Shown here in pieces: positions 34,196 through 47,438 of a stretch of 64,000 bases of DNA. Source of the DNA: Microthyrium microscopicum (Eukaryota; Ascomycota; Dothideomycetes; Microthyriales; Microthyriaceae); NCBI GenBank assembly GCA_010405405.1, contig MU004244.1:437895-501894 (forward strand), in the 5' to 3' direction. The notes under the pieces were generated by a model. That model ran no database searches. It was not told where the DNA came from and saw only the letters and a program-made list of their open reading frames with translations. Positions within the stretch are counted from its first letter, which is position 1; each line of letters opens with the position of its first letter. Made by a program: the position numbers and the translations under genes.

Positions 34196-34915
34196 ATGAC
34201 AACCCCATCCTCAATCCTCTCCACCCTCGACACATCCCCCATCCCCCTATCCCCCAAACAAACACACATACTGCAGCTCCTCGCCACCATCGACGAAACG
34301 CGTCTCCAATCCGCCCTCCTACGCGCCCACTCCTCAGCATCCCCTTCTACCACCAACGCCACCACACCGGTATCGCCAGAAACCCTCAAGGCCGCTGAAC
34401 GCTCCGCCCTAGAAGCCCGCGCCCTCTACACACTAACCCGCCAAATCACCACCCACACCATCACCGCCGGTCCCATCTTGAACGCCACACACGCGTCTCC
34501 TAAATCCAGTCTGGACAAGGAGCTGGCGCGCGCGGTACATGCGAGGGATGTGTTGAATTTGCTTACTAGTGCGATTGCTAGCCAAGTACGGGAGGTAGAT
34601 GCGCGGGTGCGCAGTGCGGAGCGGGATGTTAAGGCTGGGAATGAGAATAATGTGTCTCTAGCGTCACAAGTAGTGTCTAGCGCACAGGGATTGAGGAGGG
34701 TGGGTACAGAGGATGTGGAAGCTGGGCCAGTACGGAAGAGACTCGAGGAAGTTGATAAAGAGATTGCGGAGAAGAGGAGGGAATGGCGCGTACGGAAGAG
34801 TTTGGTGGCGGGGGTTGTTGTCGGTAGTGGAGTTAAGTGGGCGGAGAATGAGGCATTGGTTGAGTTGGTGTTGGACGATGAGGATGAGTTGAGGGAAGTT
34901 AGAGCGGGAGATTGA
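34196..34915 (+). CDS. CENP-H-like inner kinetochore protein (Fta3/Mcm16 family)
   Basis: The single exon encodes 239 aa. The central coiled-coil part has the fungal CENP-H look: GPILNATHASPKSSLDKELA followed by an Ala/Arg/Glu-rich helix, then NVSLASQVVSSAQGLR. The C-terminal block (VAGVVVGSGVKWAENEALVE then LVLDDEDE) resembles the conserved end of the family. CENP-H belongs to the constitutive centromere-associated network at the inner kinetochore. The assignment rests on recalled family patterns and is less certain than Dad4. Base composition changes within the gene: the 5' half is very C-rich, the 3' half G-rich. CYS4 lies 300 bp upstream on the same strand, and the anoctamin gene converges 160 bp downstream. 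Confidence 0.65.
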   Translation: MTTPSSILSTLDTSPIPLSPKQTHILQLLATIDETRLQSALLRAHSSASPSTTNATTPVSPETLKAAERSALEARALYTLTRQITTHTITAGPILNATHASPKSSLDKELARAVHARDVLNLLTSAIASQVREVDARVRSAERDVKAGNENNVSLASQVVSSAQGLRRVGTEDVEAGPVRKRLEEVDKEIAEKRREWRVRKSLVAGVVVGSGVKWAENEALVELVLDDEDELREVRAGD

Positions 34916-35075
34916 AGAGACCAAATATGAAGGATATATGTGTTCGCATTCTATGGTAGGGAAAGAAGACCTGCGCCTAAAGCTAAGGATACATGAAGGA
35001 GGAGGAAACATTCATCTTCATCATTTGACGATGCATTCGACGATACTCGATGGCAGCGCCGACACCACGAACTAT

Positions 35076-37470
35076 CTACTGCTCCTTCTTGGTCTCGTTG
35101 GCCGGATAGTACCGCTCAATCAAATTACTGCCCACCTGCGCCGTCTCGCGCCATCCACGCTGTCGAGCCCAAAATCGATCAGAGCTATTCGACTTGTGCA
35201 GAGTACCCTCACGAGCAATATTTTCAAGCGACTCACGATCGAGCTTGGCTGGACCTACATCCAGCACTGGAGTAATCTTATTCGACTCCGCGACACTTTC
35301 ATCAATATATCTCTTCCTCACCATAAACTTCTGCGCCCTCTCCTTTTGTCGGCCGGAGCTATCAATCTTGGAAATGCTCGTGCGGACTGCCCATCTGACT
35401 ACCAGGAATGTCTGCTCAGCAGTGAAGATAGTCAATAGGATAGCCCAGCCTTTGATCGCATGAGGCGTGCCGTCACGCCCAACACCATCGTTGCTGAACA
35501 TGTAGACGAGGGCGGCGGTCGTGAGACTGCCGAGCCAGGTGAGGAATGAGAGGGAGTCGAGCCAGGGACCGATGGTGTCGGTGCGCGTGGGGATGGGCCG
35601 TTGATATTCGACGCAGATTTTCACGGCGTCAGCGCGGAGTTCGATCCAGTCGTTTATTACGAAGGAGCAGGCGGTTAGAGGCCAGACGACGCTCCAGAGG
35701 GCGAGGTAGCCGAACTGTTGTGATTAGTGAGAGCATATAGAAAACTGGAATGAAACATACCTGAATGACCATTTCTCGGATATCGGTACCAACATCGTAG
35801 GCCGGAAGCTCGGCTTGTTTGCGAACCGAAGCAAGGAACTCGGCCTCCTCTGCTGAATCATTATCTGATGCCTGTGGTGCAGCTCCGCCATGCTTCATAG
35901 CGTATTCGCTCTTCATTTGCTTGTACTTGGCCGTTCCTCGTCGTTTGACGATGGGCACAATGAGTTCCAGCAAGAAATTGACAATTTGTGCAGTGACCGT
36001 GAAGTAGATGACCTGTTTCCGTAGTCTGTCGGGGTTGATATTGAAGCGCTCAGGAATCTGCATTTGCTTGTCATGCTCAGCAAATGGTTGAACGGTGAGT
36101 GCGAAAACATCAAGATATGGGACGATGACATTGCCAAATGGAACATAGACGAAAGCTGTGAGGAATATGGCCCAATATGAGGTGACCAGGTCCATAACAA
36201 ACAGTTTCTGTGTCAGAGCAGTGGCATAGGCTCCTTCAGTTTCGTAGTTCTCAAAATCAGTCAGTTTCCGAGCAAGGACCTGTAATACGCCTGTTAGAAT
36301 TGGCATGGTGGTTGTAAGAATACCAGTTGGTATGAAGACCTGGTGCAATCAGCAATTGAATCTTTGTTTTAGCTGAATATCTTACCAGTATGCTTTTCAA
36401 AGGCCCATTGTATACTTCGGAGATGAAAACCTCAATACCAAAGCACATTGCAATGAGACACCCAAAGAGTGTCACCACCACCAATGCGAACGGAATCTGA
36501 AGAAGCTGTCTCTGGAGTCGAGCGAAAGGTGAAAAGTATCTCATCTTCTCGCCAGTCACTGGATCCGTAGTTTCCTTGGTATATGTGAATGTCTGTCTTT
36601 GCGACTCGATCTTAGAGACGTTTCGTACACCCCATCGGATTGCTAGGTCGACTTCCTGATGCTTCCAGTACTCGGTCCAGGCAATGCATCCTAAGCCATT
36701 GATAATGGCATAGATGGGAGAGAAATGTCCAAGGATCGCCCATGCTGAGGCTCCTATTGCCGCGATGTAGAGAAGGAACTGGAAGTATGATTGGATGAAT
36801 GCAAAGTAAAATGCAACCTGCGAAACGAGTTAGTCTCATTCATAGCACAAAACAAGCATGAGCTTGTACCTTTTCTCCAAATCGATTCCGTATCTCGTCC
36901 AACTGGTGGATATTTAATAGATACGAGCTGCTAAGCTGCTTAATCCACTTCCTATTGAAATCGCGATCATGCAACGCAAAAATCGCCTCGACATCCTTCC
37001 ACTCTCCTGATTTTGGTGTGACTCCAGCACCACCGTCCGACTTTGAATTCGTGATCAATTGGTATATGATACGTAGTCGTTCTGCTTCGTATAGTGGTTC
37101 CGCTTCAAGTGCCTTCTTAGTCTCCTTTTCTGGCGCTTCAGATCGCACATTGTGGATCCAGTCTTTGACTCGCGATCGGTAAACTTCGCCGTGTAGGTGC
37201 TCTTCGGAGGCTTCTTTGACGAAAACGAGGAGGGAGAGGTCTTCACCGGGACGGACTTCGGTGGCTAAGCCGACACTTCCAAGTGCTTCGACCAGTTTTT
37301 CGAATTGCTTCATGGAAGCTTCTTTGTCTACAAGCAAAGGGCGTTAGCTATGGACTGGGGCGAATAGTTATTTGCCTACCTGCTGTGCCATATCTGTAAG
37401 TGATAACATAGTCGACATCTACCGGGTTGGCGGGTGAGGTCTGGTCCAAGGCCGATGCTATCCTGGCCAT
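35076..37470 (-). CDS. Anoctamin/TMEM16-family membrane protein (lipid scramblase or Ist2-like)
   Basis: Five exons (37470-37380, 37327-36870, 36817-36386, 36339-35761, 35714-35076) encode about 732 aa, close to fungal TMEM16 proteins. The N-terminal cytosolic domain has the family opening VDYVITYRYGTADKEASMKQ and continues with LLVFVKEASEEHLHGEVYRS. Exon 3 begins the membrane domain. In exon 4 the stretch ENYETEGAYATALTQKLFVM (about residues 352-371) followed by SYWAIFLTAFVYVPFG matches the conserved helix 5/6 region near the calcium-binding site and lipid furrow. Exon 5 holds the last helices (FGYLALWSVVWPLTACSFVI) and a charged C-terminal tail. The closest characterised relatives by pattern are Aspergillus and Nectria TMEM16 calcium-activated scramblases. 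Transport activity of this copy is inferred. Confidence 0.93.
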
Positions 37471-37744
37471 GGTGAGTAGAACGCAGCCTGACGCTGCTAG
37501 TTCAATTGGGGTTTACTAGGTTCGTGATAGGGACAAGAACAATGAGTACTGTTCTCAGAAATCTGGAAATAGGCTGTGAAAAGGGAGATATCGCGAAAGT
37601 AGTGGAGGAGAAGTTGGCGATGGTGATCCAGCCAGCCAACAACCTGGAAATCGAGCGAGCTAGTGATGCAGCCCTCAATTAAGTCGAACACCGTTAATCC
37701 GCCAAGACCTAATTAGCTAATTAGAGGGGTAGAATGCTGCTCAC

Positions 37745-38666
37745 CAAAAACATTAATATTTTGTAAATATTATAACTTTATAATTACTCAACTAAATAAA
37801 CTATTTTTAGTATTCTAATAGTTATTAAGATCTATATTAGACTCTTCTATATCTGCTTAAGACTCTTAAATATAATTTATAGCGTTATCTATAGCCTACT
37901 AAGTTAATTCCTATACTCTATAGGTTTTACTTATATCCTCTTTAATATTTAATAAATCTTTTTTACTACTATCTATTTTTATTAAATTTAATTGCTAGTA
38001 GTTATAAAATAGCTTATTAAGAGTATCTTCTTTAGTAGTACTAAATATATACTAATAGACTAGTTTAAATAAATTACTACCTATATAATATAGCCCTTAC
38101 TATATTACTAACTAATTAAGCTTTTTACTATTTATATAACTAAAAATAAATATATTTACTTACTCTATAGTTAGTTAAGTTTAATAAGGATTCTAGACCT
38201 AATTAATTACTAAAAATAATCTTTCTAAGGGTATAGAATTAGCTATAGTTTTAAATAGCTTAATAGTAATAAGAGATAACTTTAGACTAGCTATTTAAAG
38301 ACATTCCTAAAAATATAGTAGTATTTAATAATTCTATGCTTTAGCCTAATCGCTAAATATTACAAAATAGCCTAATTATCTTCTAAAGGCTTAAAATTCT
38401 ATAGAGATCTTGTTAACCTCTTTTTAAGCTTTCTTTTAATTATCTTTAGACGTAGAATTATAAGCTTTAAAGCGTTAAGTAAAAGCTTAAAGAATAGTAA
38501 AGTATACTTTTATTAATAATAGTTTAGTAATATTAATAGTACCTAGATTAAGAATAAAGGCTAAGTAATTATTGTTAGTAATTTACTTATCTTATTATTT
38601 ATCTAGAAGTTAAAGTAGTTCCTATTAAATACTATAAATTTTGCTCTTCTCTAAATATTCTTATTA
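37745..38666. other. RIP-damaged AT-rich DNA left of the Gypsy element
   Basis: At about 37745 the sequence switches abruptly from normal to AT-rich with abundant TpA and scarce CpA/TpG. No frame of 60 codons exists. Its identity before RIP could not be read. It may be one part of an older element interrupted by the Gypsy insertion, with the other part at 47439-49020. Confidence 0.6.
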
Positions 38667-38985
38667 TGGACCCCTGTAGACTTGCCATAGAGGCGTAGGT
38701 ATCCTGCTACCTCTTTACTCTCTCTACTCTTATAGTACGCTATAAGAAAGCTCTTTACTAACGAACTACTAAGTTAACGTAGATAATACCTACTCTTTAT
38801 TATAATAGGATAAAGCTAAATAAAGCTAAGGATAAAAAGGAGAAGTAGCCTTACTAAAGAAAAGATAGAAAAGAGCATAAATAAAAGAGTAGACTTAATC
38901 TCTAGAGAGATTAAGTATTAGTCTTATCTTAATACTAATTCTTAGAATCTATTTCTCTTACTTTAAACTATTCTTTATAATTCTA
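38667..38985 (+). repeat. Gypsy 5' LTR
   Basis: 319 bp, starting TGGACCCC. Its first 50 bases keep more C and G than the matching part of the 3' LTR. It contains a perfect 22-bp palindrome at 38894-38915 centred on CTCTAGAG. Differences from the 3' LTR that I checked are transitions. Confidence 0.9.
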
Positions 38986-41900
38986 ATACTTCTTAATATA
39001 CTATATAGCTATAAGCCTAATAAATTCTTATAATAATAAGAAGCATAAGGAACTCTAATAAAGGCTAAGACTAAGATAATAAAGATAAAGACCTAAATAA
39101 TAATAATAATAATAACTTAAGTTAATATAATAGCCTACTACTACTAATAGACCTAGAAGCCGCTTTAGCTACTCTTTATATAGTAATAACTTAAATTAAT
39201 AAATAAAAATAGATACGCGTAGCTAAAACGTAATAGCTTTATAATAAAATTATAGCCTTATTATAAGCCTTATAATAAAATTCTCTTTCTTCTTTTTAAC
39301 TAAGAAAACTAAAACCTACTAACCTTATAGTCCTTTAATATAAAACCTAATAAAAACTTATTAACTAGACTATAGATATAGAAAACGCTTTCTACTTAAT
39401 ACTTTCTTAATTTACTACGTAAGAAAGCTATATTTAATAAATTAGTTAATTTATAAGCTCTAACTTATAAATATAATAGAACCTAAAAAAGAAAAAGATT
39501 AAGCTATTAACTTAGACTTAAGAGAAGTTTACAAAATAGCTCTAATATTAATATACTTATTTTACTATAGTAAAACTTTTAGTTACTAAGAAACTTAAAG
39601 AAGCTAAATAGCGTTTTACTTAGACTCTTATAGAGTTTAATGCTTACTTAGACTTACTAAAGACTTAACTTAATATTAATATAACTTATAAAGAAGATAA
39701 ATAGTACTTAAAATTCTTTACTAAGCTAATCCTAGAACTATAGAAATAGATTAAATTAATAGAGCATATCCTAACTACTAAACCTAATATAGTTAATATT
39801 ACTAAATACTTTTAGTAAATTACTTATAAGTACTTATAAGAAAACTTAGTAAATAATAGTAATACTTAACTTCTATAATTAAATTATAATCTATAAAGTA
39901 ACTAAGATAAATAATAAGGTTATAAAGGTTATATAGAATAAGTACTATTAACTTACCTACTAATAAGTATAAAGCTTAGAAAAGATAGCAAAATATATAA
40001 AGGAATTACCTATTATAATTATAATCTATTTAAATATTATATAAATAAGTATAATAAGCCTCTAAAAAGCCCTTAGGCTACCTAAGAATAAGGAAGCTTC
40101 TTAAGATAAAGAAGTTACTTAGAATATAGAGGCTAAAAAGGAAACCTAAATACTATTTCCTTCTTATTAAGATCTAGAATTAACCTAAGAAAAGAGTAAG
40201 TATTATGAAGATTAAGAATTCTATCTTTATAATACTAGATTAAACTATAGAAGTATAGATTTAGATAATAGCTAACCTCTTTCTTACTATAGGTAACTAA
40301 TCTATAAATATTTTCTTAGATACTAGTAGTTAAATTAATATTATTAATAAATAACTTACGTAATGCTATAGACTTAAGAAAGTAACTATAAAAAGTATTT
40401 AAGCTATAGATTTTACTAATAATATAATAAAAAGTAAATATTATAATATATATTAGCTACGTTTTTATTATAAAGACTCCTTTAGTATTTATAAGGACGT
40501 TAAATACTATTTCTTTTTTTTTAATTAAACTAAATATACTTACTTTATAGTATAGAGAACCTTCCTATAAGAAAAATATAATATCTTTATCTACTTAAAA
40601 TAGAAGAAGTAGCTATTTAGAAAAAAAAAGCTAAAATATAAGATTATAGATTAAAGTATATTTAAGGAAGGGCTATAAGAATATAGTAAAGTATTTAAAC
40701 TAATTATAAAATTTAATAAGTACTTATACTTAAATAATAAGAAGGTAGAGATCTCTAATATTAGCTTTAAACTAAGTTTATAAATAAATATTAACCTAAA
40801 AAATAAGCTACTATAAAAGCTATAGGATTTAGCTTCTTAAGTTAAGACTAGAGATAAGAATAAACCTATTTCTAAAGATATTAAATATACTATTAAGATA
40901 ACTAAGAACTCTTTTTTTAGACTTATTTATAACTTATTAATAATAAAACTTAAGGTACTATAGAAATACCTTAAGTTAGCCCTTATAAAAGGCTAGATTT
41001 AGGAATTAACTAACCTAGCTAGAGTACCTATACTTTTTATACCTAAAAAAGATAAAGAATTATAACTCTATATAGATTACTACCTACTTAATATAGTTAT
41101 TATTAAGAACTATTACCTATTCTTCTTAATTAGTAAGATATTAGATTAACTTAGTAGAGTAGTATACTATATTAAGATAGACCTTAAGAATGCCTATATC
41201 TAAATACTTATTAGAGAATAAGATTAATAGAAAATAGTATTCTATACCTAATATAGATATTATAAATACTAAGTTATATCTTTTAAACTTACTAATACTC
41301 TAGCTACTTTTTAAGCTTATATCTATAAAGTATTAATAAGACTCTTAGATATTATCTATATTGTCTACCTTAATAATATCCTTATCTTCTTAAAAACGTA
41401 TAAGAATTATATTTATAACGTATATACTATATTAAAATATCTATTAGCTACTAAGCTTTATACTAATCCTAAAAAGTACTAATTCTTTACTAATAAAGTA
41501 GAATTCCTTAAGTTTATAGTCTCTATAAAAGGAGTAAAAATAGATCTTAGCTAAGTTAAGTCTATTATAAAGTAACTAAAGCTTAAGAGCTATAATAATA
41601 TATAAGTATTTATTAACTTTATAAATTTTTACTATAAGTTTATTAAAGCCTACTTAAAAATAGTAAAACTTTTAACTAACTTACTTAAGAGTATATAACT
41701 TAAAAAGAAATATAGACCTTTTATATAGATAAAAAAAGTAATATAAGTATTTTATATACTTTATATAGCCTTTAATAAAGCCTCTATTTTTATATATTTT
41801 AACCTAAAAAAAAGGATCTACTTTAAAATAAATATATCTTAGTATACTATTATAAGTATCTTTTTCTAGCTATAAAAAGATAGCTAATAGTACTTTATTA

Positions 41901-44059
41901 CCTTTTAATTAAGGAAATTAATAAAAGCTAAGATTAACTACTAAACCTATAACTAAGAGCTTCTTACTATTATTAAAGCTATAGAATATTAGTAATATTA
42001 CCTTAAAGATAGTTACTACTCTATTAAAATCCTAACTAACTATAATAACTTAATAAGATTTATAAAGTAAAAGAACTTAAATAAATACTAAGCGTGCTAG
42101 GTAATTATATTAATAAAGTATAACTTCTATATTAAGTATTAAAGTAGAAAGATAAATTCTATAAATATATTATTAAGATAACTTAACTATACTACTATAG
42201 AGTAAATTATAAATAACTTACTATCTATTCTTTAAAAAAAGTTAGGACTCTTCTTAGAGAAGAAATAGAAATAGCTAGTCTTTATAAATAGCTTTAAGTT
42301 AATAAAATAACTTATTAATAAGACGCTACTAATAAATAAATATAATCTTATAAATAAGATATCTAATATTAAGTACTACTTAATACTAATAGTATTAGAG
42401 ATAAGTAAGATACTTTATAAGTAAATTAGTAGCTAAGAAGCTATAAGTAAGAAGAGTAAAGACTTTCTTAGCTCTTAGAAAGTAGTTACTATACTAGACT
42501 ATATCTATATCCTAAAAGCTATAGTAAAAGAAGTTATAAAAGATTTATATATTATAAATAGAAAAGCCCTAAATACGCTAATTACTTTAGTCTAAGTTAC
42601 TTAAGATAGTAATAAAAAGCTTAGGCGTATTTAAAAAGTACTTAATACGTAACTAAAGTCTAAAAAGACCTAATAGCTAAAAAATACTTAGTTAGTCTAA
42701 AAAAACTACCTTTGCTATAAAGGCTAACTATATATACCTTATAAGCCTATCTTAAGAAATAAACTCTTAGTAATATACTATAATAACCTACTAGTAAGAT
42801 ACTTAAGGGTCTAAAGTACTATAAAGCTACTTTATAAGTAGTTTTACTAGCTAAAGATAAAAAAGAATATATAAATATATATAAAGACTTACCTAGTCTA
42901 CTAAAGAATAAAAGCAAAATAGTATTAACTCTATAGTAAGTTAAAATCTCTACCTTAATTAACTTAACTATAATAAGAAATTACTATAAACTTTATTATA
43001 AGCTTACTACTTTATAAACGTAAACTTATAATATTTAATACTATACTAGTAATTATAAATTAATATACTAAATAAATAAAGTATATTAAAACTATAAAAG
43101 ATATAACTACTAAAGAGTTAATAAAACTTATAGAAAGAAAAGTCTTTTTAAAAAAGAGCCTATTAGTAAGTATTATATTAAATAAAGGATCTATCTTTAT
43201 AAGTAAATTTTAGACTAAGCTATACTAAGTAAGAAAAGTAAAATATAAACTATCTATAGCCTAATATTTATAAACTAATAGTTAGACTAAATAATAAAAC
43301 TTAGTACTAAGACATTACTTATAAGCCTTTATAACTAAAAACTAAATAAACTAGTTAAGCCTTCTATCTATAATATAATAGATAATAAATACGTCCTATA
43401 ATAAGATACTTAACTATACTCTAAATATAGCTAAAATAAAATATAAACTAACCTTCTTAGTAGACCTCCTTATAAACTCTAAAAATAAGCTTAAAAAAGA
43501 AGAAAATAAGGTAGTAATAATAAAGTAAAGAATAATAAGAATAAAATAAGACTAAGAAAAGATAGCAAAATACTAAGGAAAAATAATAGAATACTAAACT
43601 AAGTTCTATAATAAAAAGTATACCTTAATATTATTCTATATAAAAGATAAGATCTTATTATTAATAAAGAATATTAAACTTAAACTACTAAGTAAGAAAC
43701 TAGCTCCTTACTATATAAAACTATTTAGTATTTAAGATATAGTTAAAGAATAAGCCTACTAACTAAACCTCCTAATAGGCTACTAAATCTATAACGTTTT
43801 CTATATATTTAAACTTAAGCCTTATTATTAAAGAGAAGATTAAAAAGAATTAAAGTTCTTTATAGCTATTAAGCTAAAAAATAAAGAGAAATAAGAGGTA
43901 AGAGCTATTTTAGATAAGAAAAAATAGAAAGGAAAAGTTAAATACTTTATTTATTAGTAAAGCTACTCCTTAACTTATAACTCTTAAGAATAAGAAGAAG
44001 ACTATAAGAACGTATAAGACTTAATTAAAATTTTTAAAGAAGCTAGTAAGCCTAAGTTT

Positions 44060-47000
44060 ACTATTATAAAGAAAAGAAAAAAAGAAGAATAAAACTATAA
44101 AGAAAGATATTATAAGAAAGAGAAAATTTTTATATACTTTTTATTTACTATAGAAAAGTAACTAACTAATAGGACTAAAACTAGAAAACTAAAAATAGAA
44201 ATAGTAAAAATTATAGCTAGGTAAACTACTAATAAGATATAAATAAAATTTAAATAAAATTAAGAAATTTTATAAGAGACTAGTAAGCTAGTACTATAAA
44301 AAAAAGACCCTTCTCTATAGAGATAAAAAGAGTAGACTATTAATAAATATAATAAAAAATAAGAATTTTTCCTAAATACTATAACTATAAATAATAAGTT
44401 AATAAAAAGGCTAGTCCTAAAAAATATTAAGACTAGTAACTTATGCCTAAAGAAATAAATAAACGTAGTATTTATATAACTAAAATATAATCTAATTACT
44501 AGACTCTAACTCTATATATTAAGACGCTATAATTTTAAAAGTAAGTATTAAATACTATTAGTTACTCTAAGACTATTAAGAAAGAAGTACGTAATAGATA
44601 TAGCTAAGATAATTAATACGCTATTAGTAAATAAGTAAGTAGGTAAAGGAATATTATAAGTTATAAGTACTATAGATATAGAAAAAGGATAAAGATAGCT
44701 AGGATTAGTACTAATAGAATTAATACTACTATCTAAATTATAATAAGTAGTTACTCTACTAGTAGTATAATATTACTAAAATTAGTAAAGAGAATAAGCT
44801 ACCTTATTAAGATATTAAGCTTAAGCCTAGATAACTAGTAATAAGCTATAAAATAGTAGTACTATCTTCTTATTAAACTACTTAGTCTATATACTATCTA
44901 CTTCTTTATTCTTAACTTCCTCTATAGTAAGTAAATATACTATAAAGCGTAAAGTACTAACGTCTAAAATAAATTTAAGAAATATATAAGCTCTAAATAT
45001 AGTAATGTCTTCTCTATTTTAGACTAAGAGAAATAAAAAGTAAATATAAAAATAATTACCTTACGTAAGTAAACTACTAATAAGTAGAGATAATAAAGAG
45101 TTATTAATAGTAAGACCTAGCTCTTAGTAAGGATTAAGTAGTTTAAAGCCTTCTAGGTAGATTCCTATAGGCTAAATAGATACTTAAACTTATAACTAAG
45201 TATAAAATATAAATAGAAGATAATTCTAAGAATAATAATTAGTAAAAGTATAACTTATAAATAAAATATAAAAAAACCTATATTAAGATACTAAATATTA
45301 TTAGCTTACTCTAACGTATTTCTAATATAACTAAATATAGTATAAATATAGAATACTATATTTAAGGCTATAGAATAGCTATAGCCTCCTAAGTAATCCT
45401 CTATATAATACTAAGCTATAATAAAAATATTATATACTTATTAATAACGTATTAACTCTTTATTATAAATATAATATATATTACTATACTAATAAAACTT
45501 AATAAAGAAACTTAAAAGCGTAATAACTATAATAAAACTTATAAAATTAAGAGATATAAAATAAATACGTAAGTAAATTAAGTTATTTATAACCTTATTA
45601 AAGACTATATATACCTAAATAGAGGTTAGCACGTAAACTATATCTAAGTTGCTAATAAAATACTTATAATATTATAATAATACTTATAGTAGATATAGTA
45701 ATAGTACTTAGTAAAGTTATTTTTATAACTATATATAATACTCTATAAGATATAGCTACTATTAAGATAATAATAAACTATATTATTAATAATATTCTAT
45801 AAATATTAAAGGTAATATAGAAAAAGAAATAAAGTAGATATAGCTTAAGAGCAAGATATAATTTAAGTAATATTCTATAAAGGTATAAATTAGTAAAAGA
45901 ATTAGGTAAGTTGCTTATAATATATTTACTATAAAGACCTACTACTAAGCAGTCTAAGCTATAGAACCTAGATTTATATCTCTTAATTTACTAAGTAAGT
46001 TATCTAACTTAAACTCTTTACTCTCTAAAGATAATATATAAAATAGTATAAGAGTATCTTAGTAAGTAGTCTACTTCTTAATTATAAAATAAGTAGTAAA
46101 TAGCTATAAAGACTCTAATAATAGAGTATCCTTATAATGACGTTTTTTATTAACCTAAGAAGTATAGGCTAGCTATAAAGTAAGTTTAGTAATTAAGTTA
46201 ACTATTATAATACTAAAAGGTACTAAAATAAGGTAAATAAAGCTATTAATACTACGTTAGGCTAAACAAAAAACGAATAGTAGATTAGTACTAATAATAA
46301 TATAGCCTAAGAGTAATAAGACATAAGGAGTTAATAAGCCTCCTTAAAACTCTAAAAAGGCTACCTAATTAGTAAGTTAGACTAAGTTATAATTACGTAA
46401 CTTAAGCCCTTTAAGAGTATGCTAAGGACTCTATAGAGTATAAGGAGTATAAAGAGTAGTAAAACGCTAGTAAATTATATACTTAAAAAGCTAGCTACTC
46501 TACTACTAAGACTATTAGAACTCCTAAAAAGTATAATATATTTCTAAGAAATAATTACTTAAATTAAAATTAATTAACTACTTACTCTCTTATGAATTAT
46601 TATTATTAATAAAGTTATTATTACTAAAGGAATTAATATTAATAGAGTCCTAATAAGATAAACTACTACTATGTAAACTACTAAAATAATAATAGAAAGA
46701 TATTATAAAAAAATAATTAAAATGCTATTAAAACGTATATTAAAAAGCTAAAAGTATTAAAAATAAGCAAAAAGAGTATAAATAGAATATAAAAAGAGTA
46801 TAAGTTAAATTAAAAACTCTAAAAAGATATAGTTTTTAAAACTTTTAAGATTTTAGATAGGTAATATACTTATAAATTACTTATAAGAAGAAAAGGTTAT
46901 AGTATTAAAGAGATAGAGTATTATAGTCTTAAAATATTTTAGTATTATATATATATATAATATCCTTATAATAAATAGAGTTATTATTACTTATATAATA

Positions 47001-47119
47001 AGTATTATAGTAACTCTAAAGACAAAAATACTATAAATTAAAACTATACCTACTAAAAGAGAAAAGCATAATAGCTAAGTTATTAAAAGTAACTTCCTTT
47101 AAGGAAAAAGACTTTATTA
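44060..47119. other. Unassigned RIP-damaged segment inside the Gypsy element
   Basis: About 3 kb separates the end of the chromodomain from the 3' LTR. That is much longer than the usual short 3' untranslated stretch. No domain was readable on either strand. It could be an extra 3' gene, a nested insertion or captured host DNA. Confidence 0.5.
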
Positions 47120-47438
47120 TAAATCCTTATAGACTTGCTATAGAAATATAGATATCTTACTATCTCCTTACTCTCTCTACTCTTATAATACGCTATAAAA
47201 AGGCTCTTTGCTAATAAACTACTAAGTTAATATAAATAGTATCTATCTTCTACTATAATAAGATAAAGCTAAATAGAGCTAAGAATAAGAAAAAAAGGTA
47301 GCCTTACTAAAGAGAAGATAAAGAAGAGCATAAATAAAGGAGTAGACTTAATCTCTAAAGAGATTAAGTATTAGTCTTATCTTAATACTAGTTCTTAGAA
47401 TCTATTTCCCTTACTTTAAACTATCCTTTATAATTCTA
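47120..47438 (+). repeat. Gypsy 3' LTR
   Basis: 319-bp partner of 38667-38985. It is preceded by a purine-rich stretch (AAGGAAAAAG at 47101-47110) suitable as a polypurine tract. The palindrome of the 5' LTR recurs here with one transition. Confidence 0.9.

Larger units (their letters stand above)
38667..47438 (+). mobile_element. Ty3/Gypsy chromovirus LTR retrotransposon, inactivated by RIP
   Basis: Two gap-free 319-bp LTRs bound an 8.8-kb plus-strand element. Decayed pol domains follow the Gypsy order: a protease-like LDTSS site (about 40318), reverse transcriptase with LYIDY (about 41066-41080) and an active site now reading VYLNNILI (41363-41386) where aspartates are expected, then RNase H, an integrase zinc-finger region near 42760-42850, the conserved C-terminal integrase segment near 43740-43830, and a chromodomain remnant near 43885-44045. 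The chromodomain places it among the chromoviruses, which target heterochromatin. About 3 kb between the chromodomain and the 3' LTR is unexplained. Stops fill all frames and nothing over 60 codons remains. No target-site duplication could be seen at the two ends. Confidence 0.9.
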
